Notes: generated by a model not told the origin, from the letters alone. DNA of 64,000 nucleotides from Eupeodes corollae (GCF_945859685.1 NC_079147.1:50994946-51058945), one strand, 5' to 3'; shown: positions 12,301 to 24,982, counted from the stretch's first letter. Numbers and translations: made by a program.

Positions 12301-15300
12301 AATACTTTTTGATATATTTTAGGTCACTTTTTTCAAAATATGTAAATGATCTTCATTTCTCTTGGGCTATAACAGAAAAAATAGATAACTTTCTTGACTC
12401 TCCTTTTGATATGTGGGAGCTTTTGCATGTAATACAAAGAGCAAAGAATAAAAAAGCGCCGGGTGAGAGTGAGCTATGAATTTTACAAAAATGCTCCAAT
12501 TTGTTTTTTCTATTCAATCAAATTTATTTCACCGAATGCATTCCTTCTTCTATTCGTAAATCAATTATTATTCCACTTCACAAAAAAGGGGATCCAAATT
12601 GTGTTGAGAATTATCGAGGTCTTTCGCTACTTGATTCAATATATAAAATTTTCACTGGTATTATCCTTAATAGGATTAATAACTGGACTGACTGTAATAG
12701 TATCCTCAGTGAATTCCAGGCAGGTTTCCGTAAAGGGTACTCAACGACCGACAATATTTTCAACCTCACAAGTATTGTACAACTTAACCGCAAGAAAAAG
12801 AAAAACACTTTCGCTTTCTTTGTGGACTTTTCCTGCGCTTTTGATTTAATTCCACGAAATTCATTATTTTATAAACTTTCTTGTTTCGGATTAGCCTCAA
12901 AGGTCATCAGAAACCTTCAACAGCTTTATGAGAACACAACATGTTGGGTGTGGGATCAAACATCGTTGTCGGAGTACTTCTTGGTTAGCCAGGGCGTAAA
13001 GCAAGGGTGTTTGTTAAGCCCACTTCTATTTGCTCTTTATCTGAATGACCTTCATGAAGACTTACTCGATGGGGTGTTTGTGGCGAATATGGTGATTAAG
13101 ATTTTACTTTATGCAGATGATCTCGTCTTGCTCTCCAACTGCCCTGCTGATTTGCAACTTATGATTGATCATCTTTTCAAGTATTGCTCCCTTTGGGGCC
13201 TGAAAATCAACTTAAACAAGTTAAACATAGTTGTTTTTCGTGATGGTGCAAGAATTTCTAAGAATCTTAAATGGAATTATGGACAGAACCCCATTGAAAT
13301 AGTAAACCATTATAAATATCTGGGTGTTAACTCGATTGCAAAAAATGCAATTAATGCAAAGTCAACTTATATTAAAAATTCTAAAATAGTAATTTCTAAA
13401 AAACTTAAGATTTTTAACACTGCAGCTAAATCAATTATGTTTTATGGCACTCAGGTTTGGGGCTACAAGCGATTTGAGCAGGTTGAAAAACTATTTCGGT
13501 TTTTAATAAAAAAAAATGCTGTACCTCCCCAGTAACACCCCCAACTATATGTTACATTTTGAAACTGGCCTTCACTCTCTTTATGTTTAAACTCTACGAC
13601 TCCATTTAAATTACATAAGAAAAACTCTTAAACTGCTTAGATCCAGACTAACACGTATCCTTGCGGAGGACACAATCGCTGTAAACATTTATTGGGCCCG
13701 CGAATGGAGAGATATATGCAATAACATAGGTTTAGATATAGATACTAACTGTTTTACTTCTCCATCTTCCTTGATCGATCTGCACGAAAATATTATTGAA
13801 AGCTTATAAATTTCGAAACCTCAGAAAACATCAGTAGTGCCAGAAATTCACAATTCCATGATCTTTACCCTCAACTCGAAAACTACTCTAAACCATATTT
13901 TTCCGACGAAAATTCTTCCCACTTGGTTAGCCTCGTTCTCAAAGCTAGGGGTGGGCTCCTCAATATTAACGCCAAAGCTTTCAAAAAAAAATACAGTCGG
14001 TATTTGCACAATTTGCAATCAAGATGAAGTGGAAAACACGTACCATTCTATTGGCAGATGCCCAGTTTTCAAGAACTCTAGACTTATATGTTTCGGTAAA
14101 AATATACTTTCTTCAAAAGACCTCTATGAAATTTTAAACGGCAAAAACTTTCAATCTCTCTTCAGTTTTTTAAATTATTGTTTAAAGTATAGAGAGTTAT
14201 TATTAAATGAGTTTTGTAATAAAAAAAAAAAGAATAAGTAACGATTAATAGGAATACGAAATGTAAAAAATAACGTTGTAGTTATTATTTCAATAATTTT
14301 ATAATAAGATTTATATTTGTATATAAACGGTGATTTTTTAAGAGCTTGAAAACTTAAAAAAAAAAAAAAGAAACGTTAGATTGGTCCATGACATTTACTT
14401 TTTGAAGATAATTTCATTTAAATGTTGACCGCGGCTGCGTCTTAAGTGGTCCATTCGGAAAGTCCAATTTTGGGTAACTTTTTCGAGCATTTCGGCCGGA
14501 ATAGCCCGAATTTCTTCGGAAATGTTGTCTTCCAAAGCTGGAATAGTTGCTGGCTTATTTGTGTAGACTTTACACTTGACGTAGCCCCACAAAAAATAGT
14601 CTAAAGGCGTCAAATCGCATGATCTTGGTGGCCAACTTACCGGTCCATTCCTTGAGATGAATTGTTCTCCGAAGTTTTCCCTCAAAATGGCCATAGAATC
14701 GCGAGCTGTGTGGCATGTAGCGCCATCTTGTTGAAACCACATGTCAACCAAGTTCAGTTCTTCCATTTTTGGCATCAAAAAGTTTGTTAGCATTGAACGA
14801 TAGCGATCGCCATTCACCGTAACGTTGCGTCCAACAGCATCTTTGAAAAAATACGGTCCAATGATTCCACCAGCGTACAAATCACACCAAACAGTGCATT
14901 TTTTCGGGATGCATGGGCAGTTCTTGAACGGCTTCTGGTTGCTCTTCACTCCAAATGCGGCAATTTTGCTTATTTACGTGGCCATTCAACCAGAAATGAG
15001 CCTCATCGCTGAACAAAATTTTTCGATAAAAAAGCGGATTTTCTGCCAACTTTTCTAGGGCCCATTCACTGAAAATTCGACGTTGTGGCAGATCGTTCGG
15101 CTTCAGTTCTTGCACGAGCTGTATTTTATACGGTTTTACACCAAGATCTTTGCGTAAAATCTTCCATGTGGTCGAATAACACAAACCCAATTGCTTCGAA
15201 CGGCGACGAATCGACATTTCACGGTCTTCAGCAACACTCTCAGAAACAGACGCAATATTCTCTTCTGTACGCACTGTACGCATTCGTGTGGTTGGTTTAA

Positions 15301-16381
15301 TGTCCAATAAAGTAAACTGAGTGCGAAACTTGATCACAATCGCATTAATTGTTTGCTCACTTGGTCGATTATGTAGACCATAAATCGGACGTAAAGCGCG
15401 AAACACATTTCGAACCGAACACTGATTTTGGTAATAAAATTCAATGATTTGCAAGCGTTGCTCGTTAGTAAGTCTATTCATGATGAAATGTCAAAGCATA
15501 CTGAGCATCTTTCTCTTTGACACCACGTCTGAAATCCCGCGTGATCTGTCAAATACTAATGCATGAAAATCCTAACCTCAAAAAAATCACCCTTTATTTA
15601 GCCAATCCGACAGACAAAAATAAAAGTTATGTCAATAATACTGTAATATTAACATTACATTATTAAGATTTTGTGAAAAATTTTGTACTGATTTTGTAAA
15701 CAATGAATTATTAATAAAATCTTTTATCTGTCTATCTATCTATCTAAATACTTTTTGTTACTATTTTGTGAACTTCTGTTTATCTTTTTGGTTTCATTAG
15801 CTCATTTCTTATGAAGGATATCTTAATATTATATTGTTGTTTGTTATCTCCCACAGCAGCATCCAATGAGGCAGACATGTATGATATGGAATGTATGTCG
15901 CCGCTTTATGCCACTCCACCACACTCACCCAGTAGTGAACTGAGTTCACCCGGACAATTGCCGTCGATTAATGCTTTCGAAGAAATCGGTGGTGCAACAA
16001 GTTGTACCAATCGCTCAACCAGTGCAGGAGGAGGAAGCAAATCATCTTCCACAGATAACCATTTCGCTCGAGATACACATATGCGAATCATTTTGGGAAA
16101 TCTTAAAGATACCAGTCAGTCATCTTCAAAGTAAGTTTCACATAATCTACAAACTTTGAAAGTACTTATTGAACTTGTTTTTTTTTAGCAACAAATCAAA
16201 ACGAAGCGGTATTGCAACAAATCCTGCAATGAGGATGATTCGTAGTCGATTCGATTCTGCCGCTCAGTTGATTCGACGAACAAACAACATGCTAAGCATC
16301 TCATCCAGTAATAATCAGGGTTCGTCGAGTATTGGCGTTAAGTCTGGAACTTTTCAGTGGCGCAAAGAAAGCCAAATGTAA
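6397..16381 (+). CDS. Ankrd50: Ankyrin repeat domain-containing protein 50 (ANKRD50) orthologue
   Basis: Coding exons are 6397-9585, 9654-11301, 11360-11665, 11761-12068, 12135-12297, 15860-16130 and 16189-16381. All phases agree and give 2025 aa. Residues ~270-1060 form a NACHT-like STAND NTPase: Walker A GSNGSGKT (335-342), Walker B ALLLLIDSIDE (677-687) and the family-typical MFTGFKKITLDDLRK. A low-complexity insert at ~430-620 splits this domain. Residues ~1145-1714 hold 17 ankyrin repeats, including the very conserved SEGRTVLSIASAQGNVE and AGWTPLHYAAFEG. The Ser/Asn-rich tail keeps two short blocks recognisable in vertebrate ANKRD50, KRSGIATNPA and the terminal FQWRKESQM. ANKRD50 is known from vertebrates as an endosomal recycling factor linked to SNX27-retromer; that role here is inferred from homology. 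The donor after 12068 (GTCTGT) is weak, and two acceptors are NAGNAG. Confidence 0.93.
12299..12311. repeat. Left target-site duplication of LINE D1
   Basis: TAAATACTTTTTG at the 5' edge of ANKRD50 intron 6 is repeated at 15745-15757, after the TCTA-repeat tail of LINE D1. Confidence 0.85.
14326..15594 (-). mobile_element. Tc1/mariner-superfamily element (DD41D, rosa-like), 1269 bp
   Basis: Imperfect terminal repeats (AACGGTGATTTTTT at the left; the right end reads AAGGGTGATTTTTT on the reverse strand) are flanked by TA dinucleotides at 14324-14325 and 15595-15596. This is the classic target site. The transposase ORF is on the minus strand and frameshifted. It is inserted in the 3' region of LINE D1. 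Confidence 0.88.
14395..15481 (-). pseudogene. Mariner-type transposase, frameshifted
   Basis: The N-terminal part (15481 to about 14900) has paired helix-turn-helix character (start MNRLTNEQRLQIIEFYY; SIRRRSKQLGLCYSTTWKIL) and the first catalytic Asp in FSDEAHFWLNG. The C-terminal part, in another frame (about 14905-14395), carries the second Asp in WFQQDGATCHT and the third in CDLTPLDYFLWG. Counting from the second to the last Asp gives 41 intervening residues (DD41D). The two frames meet near PMHPEK at about 14890-14905, so one small indel inactivates an otherwise intact gene of about 345 aa. The high similarity to the consensus (no other stop seen) suggests a fairly young insertion. Confidence 0.88.
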
Positions 16382-17749
16382 ATGTCAGCAACTTTTGCAA
16401 TTCATAACAATTATGATCATGTGTGCATGGTTTGATCATCTTAGATTATTATTTAGCATTTTATGGTTTTTAATTCTTTGTTTGTTTTTCTACGTAAGAA
16501 ACACAACCTGATAGAAAAAAGTGTTTTTGTGATAGCTCAAAATTTTGTTTGTCCTCATATTTATTTATTTTAATTTTAACCAACATATAAAAATATAATA
16601 ATAATTGAACACTTAGTAGCTCTTAGAAGTAATTCTCACATTTCACATATTTAAGTCATTCTTTTTTTACACATTTTAGCATTGATTTGTTAAAAAAAAT
16701 GTTTAAACTTAGATCATAATTATTACCATTTTTTATTTCTAATTTTTCTACATTGAGTTTGTTTAACTCATCATTAAAAAAAACAATACGTATTACGCCT
16801 AAAGTATAAATATATATTTAAATACAAACAAAAAACAACTGATAATTTATAGTTTATAAACATTGAAAACAAATACTCCTTTAAATAAAAGACCAAATGT
16901 TGAAACATTAAGACAGAACTTAACTGCACCGAGTAGAGAAAAATAAATAGAACTACATTCATATGCATTTATTAGTATTTCAATTATTTTAGAAAGAAAA
17001 AAGGAAAAAACAATTACAAAAACTTTAGAGGCCTATCATTTAATTTCAAGTAAAATAAAAAAATGCATTATCTGAACATTTAGATTACAAAAACAAAAAA
17101 AAACACATTACAATAATCATTTAATCAAAATGAACAATAAATACAAACATAAACATAAATATGTAACTTTAAATTATTTAAGCAAATCAATGATCGATTT
17201 TATTTCATAATAAAAAGAAAAAAAAAAAAGCAATTTATTTTATAGATACTTTTAGCGTTTAAATTCTCATTCAACTATATATCGCGATATAAACTTAAAT
17301 TATATTCATACAAAGTACTGATTTAACATTTTAAACAAAAAAGAATAAATATAAAACTAAAATACTATATGCAAATGATTTTTTTTTTTTGTCTACAATA
17401 CAATACACTTTTTATGAACAATTTTTTTAAATACGGTGTTGATTTAAATGCAAAAGTTGTGGTTTTATTTCTGTATTCAATTTCCAATGTGAAAAAAGTA
17501 TATTATTTAAACTCGTATAATGTTTTATTGCACGTTTAAAAAACGTTATATTTTTCAGAAGATTTTATTGCTCTGATTTCGAAAACATATATTTTTGTTT
17601 GAATCGAAAAGCGAAGACTTATTTACAATAAAAGGATATAGGGTGAAGGCCTTGATGCAATGATGACCATTTTTCTCAACTTGGATCAAATTATACCTTG
17701 AAAAAATATCTTGAGGTAAGATTTCGAAATTGTCATTCAAAACCTTTTG
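16382..17749. other. 3' UTR and AT-rich flank of the ANKRD50 gene
   Basis: The stretch is extremely A/T-rich, with many AATAAA-like signals, and has no ORF with recognisable motifs. It probably contains a long 3' untranslated region, but the cleavage site cannot be chosen from sequence alone. Confidence 0.5.
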
Positions 17750-18600
17750 TTGGCGCTCAAATGGAGTTCTCTATTTTGCTGATGACATGAAGATTTTGTT
17801 AAATAATAAAGTCCACCCATGATCGTATTCTTTTACAAGCCGACATTGATAGTTTCACATTTTGGTGTGGATTCCAGACGATAGCTTTTACTAAAAAACG
17901 AATTGGTAGTGTATTTGATTATTGTATATCACAGCAAAAACTCTGTCGCGACTTCACATTTAAAGATTTAGGTGTTCATTTCTGTTCCAACCTAGAATTT
18001 ATACATCACATTCATTTTATTGTCAATAAGGAAAGTTCTACGCTTAGTTTTATAAAACGCTGGGCAAGGAAGTTCAATGTATAGGTTTTCTCCGACGACG
18101 CAAGAAATTTTTTAATCCTTCTGATCTGGCTAAATTGGCTTTTATACGACCAAAACTCGAGTATAATTCTCACATTTGGGCCGGTGCCCGAATAACGTAC
18201 TTGAGCCTTCTGGGTAGAATCGAAAAGAGCTCTAAAAATGATAGAAGATCGTTCTCTTACCGAGACATTTTCTTCTCTTGAACACCGCCGCAAGGTATCA
18301 TGCCTGTCATTGTTTTATCGATATTTTTATAATCAATGCTCTAGTGATAAAGCCAGTTGCATTCCTTTCCTTAAACAGTTCAACCGTAATACCCGTTCTG
18401 CTAGGAATGGGCATCAGTTAACCCTTGAACCCAGTTCCGGACGTACTGTTAAGTACAGATATTCTTTCTTTAGCAGCACTACACGAATGTGGAATGCTTT
18501 ACCAGGCTCAATATTTCCCACACATTACAATGTACAGACATTTAAAACAAATGTGCATCGATTTCTCCTTTCTAATTCTATCCTCTTTTTCTAATTGCTC
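17750..18600 (+). mobile_element. Decayed LINE (family F-like) RT C-terminal remnant
   Basis: Broken frames encode the end of an RT palm (YFADDMKIL near 17775) followed by a thumb and C-terminal region. The C-terminal region includes an SLEHRRKVSCLSLFYRYFY motif (about 18270-18330) and NTRSARNGHQLT (about 18390). The same C-terminal block occurs in the minus-strand copy at 52150-54600. Multiple stops and frameshifts show an old copy. Confidence 0.7.
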
Positions 18601-18975
18601 GCACTGTGTTTAGTCATTATAAAGGAATTCATAATCCCTTTAGTGCGCGCACAATATAAAAAAAAAATGTCACTCTTTCTTTGTACAATTGCCATGTTTG
18701 CCCCCATCTTGAAAATTCTTCGTAAGTATGGACTTCCTATTACGAAATTCATAGAAAATGTACTGAATCAATTTAACATAATTTTGTTCGCTTTGCCCTA
18801 AAGCGTCTTCCTTGGGAAGATTCTTACTATCTGCCTCCCTATGAACATCGTATTCAGCTTCTTCAAATGCAATTTCGCCATCAAAGGCGTGTTAATAGTG
18901 ATTTGATATTGCTTCATGAACTCATTAATGGGGAAATTGATGCACCTTATTTGCTATCCTGTTGCATTTGAATTA
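18601..18975 (+). mobile_element. Second decayed LINE RT C-terminus
   Basis: Around 18785-18965 a frame reads KRLPWEDSYYLPPYEHRI then FRHQRRVNSDLILLHELI. This is the typical C-terminal end of another non-LTR RT family, different from the adjacent remnant. No other part of this element was found. Confidence 0.5.
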
Positions 18976-20639
18976 CCGAGATGGAACTCGTTACTTGCAG
19001 GAATTTGATTTCATACATATTGGGCAGGTTCAAACGACATAAGAGACTTGAAAGCAAGGCAAGTTTCCAGCATCTGATTGGCCACCTGCCAAAAAATTAC
19101 ATTCCAATTAAGGCAACTTTAATGGAAAGTTGACTGGAAAGTTAGTCAAGAAAAATCTCCCTAGCTTTTAAGTCAAGTCTACTTCTTTCAAAATGACAGT
19201 TAATTATGTATGTTTATTGATTCAACTGAAAGCTGAACTTTATTACTGTATGATTCATTTATTTTCTAGAAAACATAATTTAATGCTTTCTGTAGAAAGG
19301 TTCCTTGTCAATTGGGAAAAGAAATAACTAATTTTTCTTTACAATACAAAATTTAAATCGTGATGGAACTATGGGAGGAATAAAGCTTAAAGTTGAATGA
19401 GCGTTTTATATAATTTAAACTGTTCATCAATAGATTTAAATCCAAATAATGTGGGATGAAATTATTGTCCAGAACCAGTGCTTCACTACCTTTATTTTAT
19501 TTTTCGTGTTAGGCTATAATTATATAATTTTCTTACTAACAACTAAAACATGCACTTATGATGAGCCCTTGCTTGTAGTTTGACGCGGTCGCGGCGAACA
19601 TAGTTCTTTCTATATTCCAGTGATTTGACAGCTTTCCACAAATTTTGTTTGTTTTCATTGAATTTGTGAAACTTGCGATGATTTATTCAATATAAAATAT
19701 TAAATTTAATTTTATTGTTGATAGTGGAAAGATTATAAGAAAATTAAAATAAAACTAACTCACATTTTTATATATGTAGCTACAATCAAGAAAGAATTCA
19801 CGAAATCGAACAGTGAATAATGATAAACACTCTTTCGCCTGCGGCCTAACTATGAGGTTCGCGGCGGATCGTTTTCAGTTCGATCTTTTTAATTCGACTC
19901 GTCTCGTATTTCCCTATTAACGAATTCGCTGCAAAGCGAAAATAGTTCTTCCTATATTCCAGTGAATTGACACTTTTGGTTTAACTTTTTCTTCCTTTAT
20001 TCCAGTGATTTGACAGCTTTCCACAAATTTTGTTTTGATTGAATTTGTGAAATTTGAGGTGATTTATTCAAAATTTTATATTTTATTGTGGATAGATTAT
20101 AAGAACATTAAAATAAAGCTTACTCACATTTTTATATAAATGCAATCAAGAAATGATTCACGAAATCGAACAGTGAATAAAATTAAAATCTGACGGATTT
20201 CAACTCGTCACCAAACATTATTAAATTCGTTAATTGGTCAAATTCAAAACGAAGAGAGCGAAAGCAATAATTGAAAAATATCAAACTCGCTAGCAAAACG
20301 ATTCGCCGCGAATCCCATATTCGTGCCCCTGGTTTAAAAAGTACGCAATATACAATTAAAAGTTAAATTAAAGGATTTCACTAGCTGAAAAACAAAGCAC
20401 TGGGTTTTTATCGAAATCATTTAAACCATCTTTAGTGTTTTACTAGAGAAAAGAAAAGGTAAACAACCATTTCGATCCTAACTTAGACCCTTAAAGTAGT
20501 CCTTGAATTTATGTAATCTCAAATAATTCGTGAAGAATTTGTTTATTTATAAATGAATTCACAGATTCATTGATTGAGGAAAAATTTTAAACTAAGACTC
20601 TATAAATAAAACGGACAGTTCATTTATGTTCTTAAGAAA
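18976..20639. repeat. Non-coding region with a ~200-bp direct duplication
   Basis: About 19601-19830 and 19990-20180 are diverged direct copies. They share CCAGTGATTTGACAGC, CCACAAATTTTGTTT, TGATTTATTCAA and CACGAAATCGAACAGTGAATA. CGCGGCGAA-type motifs border and separate the copies. It could be an old tandem duplication or a MITE-type element. There are no ORFs. Confidence 0.5.
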
Positions 20640-20651
20640 GTTTTAAACAGC

Positions 20652-21504
20652 TTACTTACTTACTTACAGTGGCCCTACAATCCTGTGTGAACTAGGGCCT
20701 CACCCAACAAACTTCTCCATCTAGCTCGGTAACTAGCTAGATGTCCCCAGTTTCGCACTCCAAGTTGGTCACTTTTCACTTGTGCGCGCCACATAATTTG
20801 CGGTCTTCCTTTACTGCGCTGTCCTATGGGTGTGGATTCGAAGACTTTTCAAGCCAGAGCATTGGTTTCCATGTGATCTAAGTGACCCAGCCATCTTAGT
20901 CCTTGGACTTTTACCTTTCTGACTAAGTCTTCGTCACTGTACAGCTCGTCGTTCCATCTTCTATACTCCCCTTCGATGCATACGGGACCGTAGATTACAC
21001 AAAGAACTTTTCTCTCGAAACGACCCAAGGTGCTTTCATCCACTATTGTCACAGTCTATGCTTCTGCACCGCATAGCAGGACGGAGATGGTAAGGGTCTT
21101 ATATAGCGACACTTTGGTCCTTCGAAAGAGGGCCTTGCCACTCAATTGCTTTCTTAGCCTAGTTAAGAAACAGCGGTTAGCAAGAGTTATTCTTCGTTTA
21201 TAGCGGAGCCTAGTGAGATGAAGTCCTTGACTACCTCAAAGTTACGTCTGTCGATGGTGCCGTTTGGACCAAGACGTCGGTGTTGTAGTTCCTTTCTTGA
21301 CGACAGCATGTATTTTTCTTTGCCATTATTAACCGTTAAACCCATTTTTGACGCATATGCTTCAATACTCACAAAAGTCCCATTAACATTACGCTGGGTT
21401 CTTTCGATTTTGTCAATGTCATCACTCATCAGTATATGCTGGTAATGGGACAGAGTTTTGAAAGAAAGTGCCTCTAGTGTTGACGTTTGAGATCTGCACT
21501 ATTC
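20652..21504 (-). mobile_element. LINE A2, 5'-truncated copy (853 bp)
   Basis: This is the reverse-strand 3' part of family A. It starts with the TAAG tail (seen as CTTACTTACTTAC) and runs through the C-terminal block to about the RT palm. Fragments such as GRFERKVLCVIYGPVC and VNNGKEKYMLSSRKE are readable, with frameshifts. It is flanked by a perfect 12-bp duplication, GTTTTAAACAGC, at 20640-20651 and 21505-21516. Confidence 0.9.
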
Positions 21505-21516
21505 GTTTTAAACAGC

Positions 21517-24019
21517 ATTGATATGAAATACTATTAACAGTTAGGTTCTACATTTTACTTCACTCGAAATGTAATAGAAAACGATTCAAAACATAAATTG
21601 GAGTTCTGGAATTCACTTTTATCGAAATTGATTTAATTTATTCGAACTTAACACATTTTTCGAACTTTTAAATTTCTATTTTCAATTGATTTGAATCCGA
21701 CCAGATTAAGTTGGAGTGATTTGAATTCACTTAGAGGAAATAAACCTAAGCTTTTGTATATAATGAACATGATTCATGAGAAGTTGCAACTTCTACCTAA
21801 TATTTGGGGAAAAAGGCAAAGCATTCACAATGATTGTTCAATACACCAAATGCCTTTTCGATAACATTTTGAGTAAAACAAAGAGAAACTATACTTCCAC
21901 ACCAAAGTCTTTCAAACCGATATTTGAAAACTACTTAGCATCAACGCAATGATGTTATAGACTGATGTGATGTATGTCAGCTACTTTAATTTGACTTAAA
22001 GTGATTTCAAAGTTATGAAATCCATCAATTGATAGAACTCTGAAAATAATTTTACTCGATTTGATTAGATTTCATTTCACTAGATTTAAGCAATTTAGAT
22101 GATAATATTTTAATAAAGGTTCAAATTCTGTTCACCGAAAAGAAAAAAACAAAATATTCATGAAACCTTCAGATATTTGAATGGATTATAAATAAATACT
22201 AAGATACTTCAAATTTTTACGGAAGAGATTCGAATGTCCTTTGTATCAACTTCAAAATATTCAAAAACGGAAAAAGAACCAATTTTATTCATAACCGAAT
22301 TATTTCTCGGCCGAGTTCTTCAATTTTATAATCCACTCTTGTGGTTCATCCTTCCTGGATGCATTCATATTTGTACGCCTTTAGAAAATCAAAGAATACT
22401 GAATTTGTTAAAGTTAAACTAGCATGATATAGAAAATATTCTAAGATGATTTAAGCTTTTGCCGAGTATGAAACTTGCTATGGACCATTCTGCAATTCTT
22501 CATGCAAAAATTATGTAAGAAATAAAAGTTGAAGATTGAATTTTTAACAAAATGAGCAATGTTGTTAATGTTCAGTTGGTCTTATTAAAATATTCTCAAT
22601 TTATTTATTTGTTGTTTGAGAAGAATTGTGTTTGATAATATAAGATGCTAACTATTATATGATTTTACATAATGATTGGCTAGGTAAGGAGTGGTACTAT
22701 TATTTTGGTAGCTTAGATGTTTATGGTCGATGAGAACCATGAAACAAGTTTTGAAGAAAAGAAAGTAGGCATTTCAAAAGGATTCCTAAATCAAAGATTT
22801 TTCCACACAGCCTTTGCATTTAAATCAATGAACAAAAATCGAACAAACATAGTATACAATATTACAAAGTTAACAACACAACAACAAAAAATTTACTACA
22901 GGTCGCAAAAATTACAGTAATTTACACATACAAAATTTAAAACAAAAAAAAATTAAAATAAATAAATAAAAATAGCAGAATATAATATATTTTAAGAGAA
23001 ACTATAATTGAAACGAATTTTTAGTGTTACTAGTGTTAAAAACAAAAGAAAAAAGAAGAGTAATCAAATGCAAATTATAAGCAATTATTTTAATATCTAA
23101 TTTATGTACAGCATACTGTTTTAAATATATTTTAAGGCAATTAGAATAATTTTTATTGATTGGCAAATACAATAACGAAAACAAAAAAACAAAATAAATT
23201 GAAAGAAAATAAATTAAAAAGTCATAAGATTAAAACAAATTGGATAGGAAATAGAAATTTTAATTTAATTTATCAAATTGAAAAATTTTAAATCCCTTAA
23301 ACTAATCAAAAATAAAATTTAACAAAAATACAAATTGCTCTCGTAAAATGTGCAGCTGTTAAAATTAATATCTGTTAACAAAAGTTAAAAAATAAATGTA
23401 TTCCATTTTTTAAAGAACAAAAGAAAAAATCATTAAAATGAAAAATCCTGAATAATTTCTTTTTTAATTAAACAATTAATTGTTAAAAATGCTGTATGTA
23501 TACTAAAACCTGACAACACAATTATAAAACTTGGGTTAAGAGAAGGAAAAACAGATATAAGTTTTCGTTAAGCAATGGAAAATATAACATTTAAAGTATT
23601 TATTTATTGCAATAAACTGATTAAAAAAATAAATGTATTAAACAAATTATTGCATTATAAGTTGAATACTATAGAAGAAGATCATTTTTTTAAAGGAATG
23701 GATTACACAATCAGTGATAAAGATGAAGGTACAAACGCATTCGAAAATATGATTTGAATTTACAAAGCAAATGGATTTTGGTCTACCTATTATCGACAAA
23801 TGTGATATGTGTTATTGGAAAGCCAAGCCCTATCACATAATATTTTAGTATGGACACAATCCTGTAAACTAAGGGAAATGATAGTATTGGTCACTTTTGG
23901 ATGAACTTTAAAAAAACAAGAACTTTTTTAAAAATCATAATGTTCCAATAATTCTCTTAACTCTTTGAATATTTTCTTTATTTTATTCAATTGAGGGAAT
24001 CAAATGAATGGGAAGAAAT
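21517..24019. other. AT-rich intergenic sequence, no gene seen
   Basis: Only short ORFs of biased composition are present. I found no protein motif, inverted repeat ends or RNA gene signature. Confidence 0.4.
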
Positions 24020-24982
24020 ATGCATCTTACTTACTTAAGGTAAAGCTATAGTCCAGGCGGATCTGGGCCTCAACCAACATGCGTCTCCAGCCAGCTCGGT
24101 CGCTAGCTAGCTGCCTCCAGTTCCCCACGCCATCTATGCGTACGGGACCAAAAATCATCCGAAGAATTTTTCTCTTGAAGCATCCTAAAACGCTCTCATC
24201 TTTCTTTGACAGGGTCCAGGCCTCAGCGCCATAAATAAGAACTGGGATGATGAGTGTCTTATAGATGGTTACTTTAGATGCTCGAGAGAAGACTTACTTC
24301 TCAATTGCCTTCTAAGTCCTAAGAAGAAGCTATTTGCAAGAGTTGTTCTTCGTTTGATTTCAGCGCTGGTGTCGTTGTTTGTGTTAATAGCGGTGCCTAG
24401 GTAGAAAAAGTCCTTAATTACCTCAAAGTTATAGCTGTCCATGGTGACGTTTGGAGCTCTTCCCTATGGATGCTGTCATACGCGGCTTTGAAATCGATAA
24501 AGAGATGGTGGGTATCAATTTGAAGCTCCTGGGTTTTTTCCAAGATCAGCCATAAGTGTGAATGTTTGGTCGATAGTGGCTTTTCCTGGTCTGAAGCCAC
24601 ACTGATAAGGACCTATCAGATTGTTGACGAACGGCTTCAGACGTTCACATAATATGGCAGAGAGGATCATATATGCAGTTTAGATGATTTTCTTTTTTAT
24701 GTATCGGGCACACTATGCTGAGATTCCACTCATCGGGCATGCTTTCTTCCGACTATATTTTGCAGATGAGTTGGTGCATGCTCCGTACCAAGTCATCGCC
24801 TGCTGCTTTGAATAGTTCACCAGCGATGCCGTCAGCTCCAGCAGCTTTGTTTGACTTCAGTTTAGATATAGCTATCTTCACTTCATTGAGCTCGGGTAGG
24901 CCGAATTGTAGATCTGCGTCGCCTTGGTTGAGTGGTTATATCTCCCTTACAGCGGAATCCGGTTCGTCATCGCCGTTATATA
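24020..24982 (-). mobile_element. LINE A3, 3' half of a split family A copy
   Basis: On the minus strand it starts at the TAAG tail and continues through the C-terminal and RT regions, with internal deletions, to CCGTTATATA. The sequence stops where LINE C begins, and the expected next bases (ATAATTTGGAGAAG...) resume at about 28469. This is therefore one copy split by C. Sequence details match the subfamily at 48005-50705 better than A1. Confidence 0.85.

Larger units (their letters stand above)
12312..15744 (+). mobile_element. LINE D1, 5'-truncated non-LTR retrotransposon in ANKRD50 intron 6
   Basis: The copy begins in the linker before the RT (KNKKAPGE near 12450). It has a frameshift around 12475-12500, then an RT frame at about 12501-13535: SIIIPLHKKGDPNCVENYRG, EFQAGFRKGYSTTDN, FAFFVDFSCAFD, GVKQGCLLSPLLFALYLND, and LLYADDLVLLS with intact YADD. 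A C-terminal segment at 13837-14241 carries a zinc-finger-like CTICNQ...Y.HSIGRCP motif typical of LINE C-termini. A mariner (14326-15594) interrupts the 3' region. The element ends in a TCTA repeat and is flanked by a 13-bp duplication. Orientation is the same as the host gene. A second copy lies at 32025-34140. Confidence 0.85.

Noticed and set aside
23002..23757. Small ORFs in the AT-rich desert
   Set aside because: Composition is driven by A/T runs; no splice context or motif.
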